A stretch of DNA of 19,289 nucleotides from positions 1-19,289 of the forward strand of contig CAYOAF010000169.1 of the NCBI GenBank assembly GCA_964401855.1. Direction: 5' to 3'. The notes under the pieces were generated by a model. It saw only the letters and a list, made by a program, of their open reading frames with translations. It searched no databases and was not told the DNA's origin. Of the stretch, positions 1 through 6,224 are shown one piece after another. Both the position numbers and the translations under genes were made by a program. Position 1 is the stretch's first letter. Each line of letters opens with the position of its first letter. The stretch comes from CAJWBT01 sp964401855 (GTDB lineage: Bacteria > Chloroflexota > Dehalococcoidia > Lucifugimonadales > UBA3495).

Positions 1-2
1 CT

Positions 3-1937
3 GACAAGCTGGACCCGGTCATTGGCCGCGAGCAGGAAATTCAGCGGGTTATCCAGATATTGAGCCGGAGGACCAAGAACAACCCGGTACTGGTCGGAGA
101 GCCTGGTGTCGGCAAAACCGCCATCGTAGAGGCGTTGGCTCAGCGGATCGGTGGCGGTGAGGTCCCCGACACCCTCCAGGGCAAGCGCCTGGTCACCCTG
201 GATATGGGCGCCCTGGTAGCGGGCACCAAGTACCGCGGAGAGTTCGAAGAGCGCCTGAAGAAAGTGATCGAGGAGATCAAAGGCTCGGGCAACTGCGTCC
301 TGTTCATCGACGAGATACACACCATCGTGGGCGCAGGGGCCGCCGAGGGCGCGGTGGATGCTTCCAACATCCTGAAGCCTTCCCTGGCCCGGGGTGAACT
401 CCAGTGCATCGGCGCCACCACCCTTGATGACTACCGCAAATATGTAGAAAGAGACCCGGCGCTGGAGCGCCGGCTGCAGCCGGTCCGGGTTGACGAGCCC
501 TCTCAGGAGGAGACGGTACAGATCCTAATGGGGGTGAAAAGCCGGTATGAGGATCACCATCAAGTTGACATAACCGACGAAGCCATCAGGTCGGCGTCGA
601 CGTTGGCGGCCCGCTTCATCGCGGACCGGTTCTTGCCCGACAAAGCTATCGACCTGATAGACGAAGCCGGCTCCCGGGTCCGCCTGCGTGGCAGCGTCAC
701 CCCTTCATCATTGAAGGATGCCATGGCGGCCCTGGAGCAGGTGCGCAAGGAAAAAGACGAGGCCATCGCATCCCAGCAGTATGAAGCCGCCGCAGAATTG
801 CGCGACAGGGAACTGCACGCCAATGACGACCTGGACACCCTGGAAAAGGAGTGGCAGGAAGGCCGGAGCAAAGAGCGCGCAGTGGTGTCCGAGGAGGACA
901 TCGCCGAGGTGGTCAGCATGTGGACCGGGATCCCGGTGACCCGGCTGGCCCAGGAAGAGACGGACCGGCTGCTCCGCATGGAGGAGGAGATCCACAAGCG
1001 GATCATCGGCCAGGACGAGGCCATCGTCAACATCTCCAAGTCGGTCCGCCGGGCCCGGTCGGGGCTCAAGGACCCACGGCGGCCCATCGGCGTATTCATG
1101 TTCCTTGGCCCAACGGGCGTCGGCAAGACCGAGTTGGTCCGCGCCCTGGCGGAGTTCATGTTTGGCGATGAAGACAACATGATCCGCTTGGACATGTCCG
1201 AGTTCCAAGAGCGGCACACGGTGGCCCGGCTGATTGGAGCGCCCCCGGGATATGTCGGCTACGACGAAGGCGGGCAACTGACCGAAGGCGTGCGCCGGAA
1301 GAACTACTGCGCCATCTTGCTGGACGAGATCGAGAAGGCCCATCCGGAAGTGTTCAACATCCTGCTCCAGATCTTCGACGCCGGGCAACTGACCGACGCC
1401 AGAGGGCGGCGGGTTGACTTCCGCAACTCCATCCTAGTCATGACCAGCAACCTGGGATCCGACCTGATCAAGCGGGAAACCGCCATGGGCTTCAGCATCA
1501 AGGCGGACGAAGCCCAAAGCGAGGAAAACTCCTACCTGCGGATGAAGGACAAGGTAATGGATGAAGTCAAGCGCTTCTTCCGGCCGGAGTTCCTAAACCG
1601 CATCGACGCCACCGTCGTCTTCCACCAGCTCAGCCGAGCGGAGATACTGGCCATCGTCGACCTGATGATCGACGAGGTCCGCGATGAATTGAAGGAGAAG
1701 CAGGTGGAGCTGGAGTTGACGGATGCCGCTCGGGACTACTTGGGCGAGAAGGGATTCGACCCGGTGTTGGGGGCCAGGCCCCTGCGCCGCCTCATACAGA
1801 ATGAGGTGGAAGATACCCTCTCCGACGAGATCCTGGGCGGGCGGCTAAACCGCGGCGATGTTGCCGTGGTGGACCTGGAGGATGGCAAGATCGTGGCCCG
1901 CATCAAGGCCGCCGCCGTCCCCCTGGCAAAGCCGTAA
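3..1937 (+). CDS. clpC: ATP-dependent Clp protease ATP-binding subunit ClpC (5' end outside window)
   Basis: This is the unfoldase of the ClpCP protease; it uses ATP to unfold cytoplasmic proteins and feed them to ClpP. The reading frame is open from base 3, so the N-terminal repeat domain and the start lie upstream of the window. Visible parts in order are a first AAA+ module with Walker A GEPGVGKT (96-119) and Walker B VLFIDEIH, a middle region with a UVR-type motif beginning QQYEAAAELRDRE (about 774-815), a second AAA+ module with Walker A GPTGVGKT (1107-1130) and Walker B ILLDEIEKA, and the C-terminal D2-small domain. The UVR motif and short middle domain favour ClpC over ClpB. A hairpin terminator follows and then radA, a common neighbour of clpC. 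Identification is certain; only the truncation is a limit. Confidence 0.97.
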   Translation, partial: DKLDPVIGREQEIQRVIQILSRRTKNNPVLVGEPGVGKTAIVEALAQRIGGGEVPDTLQGKRLVTLDMGALVAGTKYRGEFEERLKKVIEEIKGSGNCVLFIDEIHTIVGAGAAEGAVDASNILKPSLARGELQCIGATTLDDYRKYVERDPALERRLQPVRVDEPSQEETVQILMGVKSRYEDHHQVDITDEAIRSASTLAARFIADRFLPDKAIDLIDEAGSRVRLRGSVTPSSLKDAMAALEQVRKEKDEAIASQQYEAAAELRDRELHANDDLDTLEKEWQEGRSKERAVVSEEDIAEVVSMWTGIPVTRLAQEETDRLLRMEEEIHKRIIGQDEAIVNISKSVRRARSGLKDPRRPIGVFMFLGPTGVGKTELVRALAEFMFGDEDNMIRLDMSEFQERHTVARLIGAPPGYVGYDEGGQLTEGVRRKNYCAILLDEIEKAHPEVFNILLQIFDAGQLTDARGRRVDFRNSILVMTSNLGSDLIKRETAMGFSIKADEAQSEENSYLRMKDKVMDEVKRFFRPEFLNRIDATVVFHQLSRAEILAIVDLMIDEVRDELKEKQVELELTDAARDYLGEKGFDPVLGARPLRRLIQNEVEDTLSDEILGGRLNRGDVAVVDLEDGKIVARIKAAAVPLAKP

Positions 1938-1965
1938 GCTCCAAACGCTGCCAAATGTTCACTGA

Positions 1966-1995
1966 CAGAAGGCCCCGCCGTCGCGGGGTCTTCTG
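1966..1995 (+). terminator. Terminator hairpin after clpC
   Basis: A 13-bp stem (1966-1978 with 1983-1995, one G-T pair) closes on a 4-base loop CGTC, 29 bases after the clpC stop. The tail CTGTT is only weakly T-rich. It probably ends clpC transcription; the radA promoter follows directly. Confidence 0.75.
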
Positions 1996-1996
1996 C

Positions 1997-2005
1997 TGTT
2001 ATAAT
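1997..2005 (+). promoter_or_regulatory. Extended -10 promoter for radA
   Basis: TGTTATAAT is a perfect extended -10 element (TGn plus TATAAT at 2000-2005). Nothing like TTGACA lies 16-18 bases upstream, where the clpC terminator arm sits, which fits an extended -10 promoter that needs no -35 box. Transcription would start near 2012, leaving a leader of about 23 bases with a GGGGAGG ribosome site (2022-2028) before the GTG start. Confidence 0.65.
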
Positions 2006-2034
2006 GGGCCCAGCCTTACCTGGGGAGGCGACGT

Positions 2035-3480
2035 GTGAGCCGCTCCCGAAGCCGTCAACGCACGATCTTCATCTGCCAGGACTGCGGCCACGAAAGCCCC
2101 AGGTGGATGGGGTTTTGCCCGGCTCTCTCATGCAACTCGAGCTTGCCCCTGGTGGAAGTCGAAGCTGCAGTGTCCAAACCATCCCGGCTGGGGTGGATGG
2201 GCGCCGAATCCGAACCCGTTCAGGAGTTGTCCCAGCTGAAACGGGACGGCCAGGCCCGAGTTGAGTTTCCATCCCAGGAACTCAACCGGGTGCTGGGCGG
2301 AGGCCTGGTGGCCGGTTCGGTGGTGCTGCTGGCCGGGGAACCCGGGGTTGGCAAGTCTACGCTACTCCTTCAGATAGCCCACTTCATGTCCTCCCGTGGC
2401 GAGAGCGTGCTCTACGTTAGCGGCGAGGAGTCGCCCCAACAGATAAAGCTGAGGTCAGAGCGCCTGGGCTTCGCCGGTGAAAGGGTCTTCCTGCTCGCGG
2501 AAACCGACGTGGACCAGGTGGTGGACCGGCTGGAAGAGCACCATCCCGCCCTGGCCATCGTAGATTCCATTCAGACCTTATTCAGTCAGGACGTACCCTC
2601 GGGGCCGGGCAGCGTGGTCCAGGTGCGAGAGGCCGGTCTGCGGTTGATACGGTGGGCCAAGCTGCGCCACGTGCCGGTGTTCCTCGCCGGGCACGTGACC
2701 AAGGACGGCTCTCTCGCCGGACCCCGGGTGCTGGAGCACATGGTGGATGTGGTCACCTACCTGGAGTCCCAGGACTTCGGCGCCTACCGGGTACTGCGCA
2801 GTGAAAAGAACCGCTTCGGCCCTACCACCGAGGTGGGGGTCTTCGAGATGACCGGCAAGGGGCTGGCTGAGGTCAGGGACCCCTCACAGGCCCTCCTTTC
2901 GCAACGATACGATGGGGCGGTGGGAGCCGCGCTGGTGCCGGTGCTGGAAGGCAGCCGCCCGCTGATGCTGGAGGTCCAGGCCCTTACCTCCCCCACCCAA
3001 CTGCCCATTCCCCGGAGGGTGGCCAACGGCGTGGACCACAACCGGCTGCTCATGTTGACGGCGGTGGCCGGCCGGCGCGCGGGGTTGGAGCTTTCCGGAC
3101 AGGACATCATCGTGAGCGTGGCGGGCGGGTTCCGGGTCAGCGAACCCGCGGCCGACCTGGCGGTGGTGCTGGCCATCGCCTCCAGCCTGTGCAACAGGGC
3201 CGTGGACCCGGAGCTGGTGGCCTTCGGAGAGGTGGGCCTCAGCGGCGAACTGCGCGCCGTGCCCCAGATGGCGCGGCGGCTTGCGGAGGCCTCACGCCTG
3301 GGCCTGTCGCGCTGCGTTCTGCCGGCAACGGCCCTCGAGGGCCTGTCGGGGCCGGCGGAAGTGAAGTTGTCCCCGGTCCGGACGCTGCGAGAAGCCCTGC
3401 GGGCCGCGCTGGGCGGGACGGGGAAGAGCACACTAAACTCTGAGGTACCGCGCCAGACTTCTGTAGCAGATATACCCTAG
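2035..3480 (+). CDS. radA: DNA repair protein RadA (Sms)
   Basis: RadA is a RecA-like ATPase that helps process recombination intermediates and drives branch migration. The 481-residue length is normal. It has an N-terminal zinc finger (C14, C17, C28, C33), a RecA core with Walker A GEPGVGKST (residues 101-109), the RadA-specific KNRFG motif (residues 258-262), and a C-terminal Lon-like domain containing EPAADLAVVLA. The GTG start is chosen because GGGGAGG sits 6 bases upstream and the protein opens directly into the zinc finger. One oddity is that the second cysteine pair is spaced C-x4-C rather than the family's usual C-x2-C, and the usual W-N-T after it is absent. It has its own extended -10 promoter downstream of clpC. 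Confidence 0.96.
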   Translation: MSRSRSRQRTIFICQDCGHESPRWMGFCPALSCNSSLPLVEVEAAVSKPSRLGWMGAESEPVQELSQLKRDGQARVEFPSQELNRVLGGGLVAGSVVLLAGEPGVGKSTLLLQIAHFMSSRGESVLYVSGEESPQQIKLRSERLGFAGERVFLLAETDVDQVVDRLEEHHPALAIVDSIQTLFSQDVPSGPGSVVQVREAGLRLIRWAKLRHVPVFLAGHVTKDGSLAGPRVLEHMVDVVTYLESQDFGAYRVLRSEKNRFGPTTEVGVFEMTGKGLAEVRDPSQALLSQRYDGAVGAALVPVLEGSRPLMLEVQALTSPTQLPIPRRVANGVDHNRLLMLTAVAGRRAGLELSGQDIIVSVAGGFRVSEPAADLAVVLAIASSLCNRAVDPELVAFGEVGLSGELRAVPQMARRLAEASRLGLSRCVLPATALEGLSGPAEVKLSPVRTLREALRAALGGTGKSTLNSEVPRQTSVADIP

Positions 3481-3602
3481 AATTTCGTGCAACGGTCACT
3501 CGCCGCCGTCCTTCCATAGGCAGATCACGAAGGGGACCGGTGTCAATCGTTCGTGTCCGGCTTGTCGAAGCACAAGGCGTCCAATGCCGGCAACTCCCGA
3601 AA

Positions 3603-3640
3603 GAACCGAGGCCCCTGGAGCCTCCCAGGGGCCTCGGTTC
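3603..3640 (-). terminator. Strong hairpin terminator, probably of the tRNA-Arg relic
   Basis: A perfect 16-bp stem (3603-3618 with 3625-3640) has a 6-base loop. Read on the minus strand it lies 11 bases after the CCA of the tRNA fragment and is followed by TTTCGGG, so it looks like the original tRNA terminator. It could also stop radA read-through from the plus strand, though the tail in that direction (ATGCCTA) is not T-rich. Confidence 0.7.
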
Positions 3641-3651
3641 ATGCCTACCAT

Positions 3652-3696
3652 TGGTGGGCCGTGTGGGGCTCTAACCCACGACACCTGGGTTAGAAG
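3652..3696 (-). pseudogene. 3' half of a tRNA-Arg(UCU) gene, likely attachment-site relic
   Basis: On the minus strand this 45-base stretch fits tRNA positions 32-76 exactly: anticodon loop CTTCTAA (anticodon TCT), 3' anticodon strand CCCAG, 5-base variable loop GTGTC, T-stem GTGGG/CCCAC around loop TTAGAGC, acceptor strand ACGGCCC, discriminator A and encoded CCA. No matching 5' half (an acceptor strand GGGCCGT) follows to the right, and the bases before the loop do not pair with CCCAG. The T-loop has A where C56 is expected. A tRNA cut at the anticodon loop is the classic footprint of tyrosine-recombinase integration, leaving a displaced 3' end. It is not a functional tRNA. Confidence 0.7.
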
Positions 3697-3909
3697 TCCG
3701 GTCGGAGCTTGTTCTTAGTTGTCCACCTGCGTCCATTCCGTAGCTAATTAACCATTGCTCGTTCCGCCAACATCCACCGAATTGTGCTGGTGTGTTTCGG
3801 TGTGGCTGTCAAATTGGCTGTCAAAAACTATATCTAGCTCAGCTACGAACACCCGTCCACTGACACTCCCTCATTGCCGACCCGTGTGGCTAATAGATAC
3901 CGTCCCCTC

Positions 3910-4112
3910 ATGGGCACCACTACCAGTTCAAGCGGGGCGACCCCGGTGGTCATCCTCTCAGGGCGCTGCAAAGGGCACCGGGGCGTCATTAACAGCGCCG
4001 TGTTCCAGAAGACCGTGGACTAACCCGACGATTTGCACCTGGGTATCACGTGGTGTTGGAGGAGGGACCGGTGACCACGGTGCGGTGGGACCAAGTGAAG
4101 CATCGATTCTAA
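3910..4112 (+). pseudogene. Broken small gene with a KOW-like motif
   Basis: Two frames join into one plausible small protein. The first (3910-4020, ending at a TAA at 4021-4023) reads MGTTTSSSGATPVVILSGRC and goes on through KGHRGVINSAVFQKTVD. The second, in the next frame, carries APGYHVVLEEGPVTTVRW and ends with DQVKHRF at a TAA (4110-4112). The stretch V-x-I-x-S-G-x-x-K-G-x-x-G-V resembles a KOW motif, found in ribosomal and transcription-associated proteins. A stop and a lost base near 4029-4036 would explain the break. The protein family is not one I recognise. It sits among mobile-element debris and is probably dead. Confidence 0.45.
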
Positions 4113-4292
4113 GAGGGGACAGAGTAGGCTGACGGTCTACATTAACGGGTTTTTCTGGTGCTGTGAGGTTCCAATTTCATGCCTAGAACACCCCAATGCG
4201 TCCATCTGGTTCGGTACAGTCGTGGGAGGTTCAGCCACTTTTCTAGCCAGTTCTTCAAGGCCGGAAGTGACCGGGTTCCTGAGGCGAAGCCG

Positions 4293-4457
4293 TTAGCAGA
4301 ATTGGCTGTCCAGGGAACAGGCTTTGTCTTTATCGGCAATATATTTCCTCCATACGCCCAGAGAGTCGTAAGCAACACACCGGTAGTAGTAGGCCCGGGC
4401 ATTATTCGGGTCTAGCTCGATGACCTTGTCGTAGTCCTCTATGGCCTGCTGGTATTT
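4293..4457 (-). pseudogene. Fragment of a tetratricopeptide-repeat (TPR) protein
   Basis: About 55 codons on the minus strand encode a TPR-like segment: KYQQAIEDYDKVIELDPNN, then ARAYYYRCVAYDSLGVW, and ending KACSLDSQFC before a TAA. The A-I-x-D-Y-x-K-x-I-E-L-D-P-N signature is typical of TPR helix B and the turn to the next repeat. There is no start codon; a TAA precedes the fragment (4458-4460). It is the last one and a half repeats of a lost gene. TPR proteins bind other proteins, but nothing can be said of the partner. Confidence 0.65.
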
Positions 4458-4519
4458 TTATTAATTTGAGGTAGGCATGACCACGGCTGTGTGTAGACCG
4501 TCGGCGATGATGGGACACA

Positions 4520-4666
4520 TTACTCGTTACGCCACCGGTAGAACGTCTGCTCCGTCACTCCGATCTGACGGCTGGCCTCGGCCACCGTACTGCCCCCAGA
4601 TATAGCTACCTCGGCCTCAAGCAGCTTGTTGATGACCTGCTCTGGTGTATACTTCCTCCTTGGCAT
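4520..4666 (-). pseudogene. IS3-family OrfA remnant (N-terminal HTH)
   Basis: The ATG at 4664-4666 (minus) starts MPRRKYTPEQVINKLLEAEV, followed by an HTH region VAEASRQIGVTEQTFYRWRN, and the frame stops right after at a TAA. This is the helix-turn-helix start of an IS3-family OrfA, which normally continues for about 40-50 more residues and is followed by the OrfB integrase. AAGGAG overlaps the start region. OrfB and the right end are missing, so the element cannot move. Its left terminal repeat lies at about 4722-4732. Confidence 0.75.
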
Positions 4667-4721
4667 TTCTCCCCCTTTCTCCGGCCCAGGTTACTAACAT
4701 TACACCTGGACCAGTTTTCGA

Positions 4722-4732
4722 GGGGCAGGTCA
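4722..4732 (-). repeat. Left terminal inverted repeat of the IS3-family relic
   Basis: Read on the minus strand, TGACCTGCCCC matches the TGA-xC-xGCCCC pattern common at IS3-family ends. It lies 55 bases upstream of the OrfA start, the usual distance. It falls exactly where the neighbouring transposase reading frame stops resembling its family. No right-hand partner is visible. Confidence 0.55.
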
Positions 4733-4848
4733 GTAAACTCATCCAAGATCTGCCCCTTCTCCTTTCGGCTTCCCTTCAAGTAGCGCCCTTGAACCGCTTC
4801 CAAATACTCTTTCATTCCGCATCGCGTCATCCCACCCCTCAGTAACAT
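4733..4848 (-). pseudogene. 5' fragment of a second transposase gene, interrupted by the IS3 relic
   Basis: The minus-strand frame reads MTRCGMKEYLEAVQGRYLKG then SRKEKGQILDEF before being cut. The pattern YLxxVxxRYxxxxRKEKGxILDEF is the N-terminus I associate with integrase-core (rve) transposases, where it normally runs on into a helix-turn-helix. Here it breaks after DEF-T at the IS3 terminal repeat. The start may be the ATG at 4848 or the internal ATG of MTRCG. The gene is inactive. Family assignment is from memory of related transposases. Confidence 0.6.
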
Positions 4849-4897
4849 TTATTGTGAGGCAACGATACTCCTTTAGGTAACATTTTTTATGAGTCAA
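4842..4897. repeat. Pair of 21-bp direct repeats at the end of the transposase relic
   Basis: Two copies starting GTAACATTT, at 4842-4862 and 4877-4897, match at 18 of 21 positions with a 35-bp period. They flank the transposase start and probably mark its outer end, perhaps as transposase binding sites. They are much more AT-rich than their surroundings. Confidence 0.55.
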
Positions 4898-4906
4898 TTA
4901 GGCGCC

Positions 4907-4935
4907 TTGACCCGCTCAGTTACGATTCCTATAAT
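4907..4935 (+). promoter_or_regulatory. Sigma-70-type promoter of pheST
   Basis: TTGACC (4907-4912) and TATAAT (4930-4935) are separated by exactly 17 bases, a near-consensus housekeeping promoter. Transcription would begin near 4942, giving a 5' leader of about 55 bases. A small hairpin, GGAACA paired with TGTTCC (4944-4949 with 4956-4961), sits right at the transcript start and could protect the 5' end. Confidence 0.8.
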
Positions 4936-4996
4936 GGCGTGGCGGAACACAGCGATGTTCCAGCGCAGGAGTGACCAGGAATGAAGGTGAGCCACG

Positions 4997-6055
4997 GTGA
5001 CCGAGAGTACAGCCCAATCATTTGAAGAGTTGACACGGGCTGCGGTCTCCGAACTGGAGGGCCTGGAAAGCCTGGATTCGCTCGAGACCTGGCGGGTGGC
5101 CTACTTGGGCCGCCGGGGCCGATTGACCCTGTTGCTGCGAGGCATCGCCCAATTGGACCCGGCCCAGCGGCGTGCCGCCGGCGCTCTGGGCAACCAGGCC
5201 AAAACCGTCCTCGAGGAACGGCTGGAGCAACGGTCCCGGGAGATCAGCGACGCCCAGCTGGCCCGCTCCGCGTCGGAAGAGAGACTCGACGTTACCCTGC
5301 CCGGCCGCCCCGTAACCACCGGGCGGCTGCACCCTACGACCCAGATCATCCGGGAAATCTGCGGCGCTTTTATAGCCATGGGCTTCTCCGTGATTGAAGG
5401 CCCCGAGGTGGAGTGGGACCACTACAATTTCGAGATGCTCAACATCCCCCTGGGCCACCCGGCACGAGACATGTGGAGTACGCTGTGGATCGACTACAGC
5501 AACGGCGCTGGGGAGCACCCGATGCTCCTCCGCACTCATACCTCGCCCGTGCAGGCCCGGGTCATGGAGCGCAGCCGGCCTCCCATCCGGGTGGTGGTGC
5601 CGGGAAAATGTTACCGGTACGAAGCCACCGATGCCACTCATGAATGGCATTTCTACCAGGTAGAAGGACTGGCGGTGGATGAGGGCATCACCTTTGCCGA
5701 CCTGAAGGGCACGCTGTATGAGTTCGCCCGCCGCCTTTTCGGCGAGGAGCGCAAGGTTCGTTTCCGGTGCGACTATTTTCCCTTCGTCGAGCCCGGGGTG
5801 GACATGTCCATCGACTGCTTCGCCTGCCGGGGCGAGGGGAACGGGTGCCGCATCTGCCGAGATAGCGGATGGATCGAGATAATGGGGGCCGGAATGGTGC
5901 ACCCCAAGGTGCTGGCTGGAGTGGGCTACGACCCGGAAAGATACACCGGGTTCGCCTTTGGCTTGGGACCGGAACGGATCGCAATGCTGAAGTACGGCAT
6001 TGACGACATCCGCCTGTTTTACTCCAATGACCTCCGGTTTTTGCGGCAATTCTGA
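4997..6055 (+). CDS. pheS: Phenylalanine--tRNA ligase alpha subunit
   Basis: PheS carries the catalytic site that charges tRNA-Phe, working as an alpha2-beta2 enzyme with PheT. The 352-residue length is normal. It has the N-terminal coiled-coil arm (about residues 1-100), class II motif 2 (CYRYEATDATHEWHFYQVEG), a cysteine-rich stretch (DCFACRGEGNGCRICRDSGW) like that of many bacterial PheS, and motif 3 (GFAFGLGPERIAML) near the C-terminus. The GTG start is preferred because AAGGTGAG, which matches the anti-Shine-Dalgarno, lies 5 bases upstream. An ATG at 4981 is out of frame. It is first in the operon after the 4907 promoter; pheT follows 169 bases later. Confidence 0.97.
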   Translation: MTESTAQSFEELTRAAVSELEGLESLDSLETWRVAYLGRRGRLTLLLRGIAQLDPAQRRAAGALGNQAKTVLEERLEQRSREISDAQLARSASEERLDVTLPGRPVTTGRLHPTTQIIREICGAFIAMGFSVIEGPEVEWDHYNFEMLNIPLGHPARDMWSTLWIDYSNGAGEHPMLLRTHTSPVQARVMERSRPPIRVVVPGKCYRYEATDATHEWHFYQVEGLAVDEGITFADLKGTLYEFARRLFGEERKVRFRCDYFPFVEPGVDMSIDCFACRGEGNGCRICRDSGWIEIMGAGMVHPKVLAGVGYDPERYTGFAFGLGPERIAMLKYGIDDIRLFYSNDLRFLRQF

Positions 6056-6224
6056 TACAATCAATGTGAGCCTTCAGCCTTTAATGGGCGGAACCCTCTA
6101 TCGGTCATCCGCTATTGCCGGGGACGGCACGGGGCCCTCGCCGCTTATTCATCGCTCGCCGGCGCAGCGGTGAAACCGGCGGCTGACCGCTAACCGCTGA
6201 CCATTTGATACTGGCGAAAGACCC
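6056..6224. repeat. pheS-pheT intergenic region with heptamer tandem repeats
   Basis: This 169-base gap is long for a pheST operon. It opens with two heptamers AGCCTTC-AGCCTTT (6069-6082) and closes with three heptamers GCTGACC-GCTAACC-GCTGACC (6182-6202). A related pair, GGTCAGC-GGTTGGA, occurs at 10675-10688. I see no terminator with a T-run, so pheS and pheT are probably still co-transcribed. Confidence 0.5.

Noticed and set aside
3748..3832. Integrase C-terminal remnant beside the tRNA relic
   Set aside because: The minus-strand frame with FDSQFDSHTETHQ is suggestive, but it is short, has stops close upstream and no catalytic motif.
3652..4000. tmRNA gene ending at the minus-strand CCA
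   Set aside because: The tRNA-like 3' end is clear but no matching GGGCCGT 5' acceptor strand is found within 450 bases, and the anticodon loop is a normal tRNA-Arg one.
4981..5025. 14-codon leader peptide starting at ATG 4981 before pheS
   Set aside because: It overlaps pheS out of frame, has no phenylalanine codons and no attenuator hairpin; the AAGGTGAG inside it is the pheS ribosome site.
5018..6064. 348-codon open frame antisense to pheS
   Set aside because: pheS shows all class II synthetase motifs; the opposite frame is low-complexity and unlike any family.
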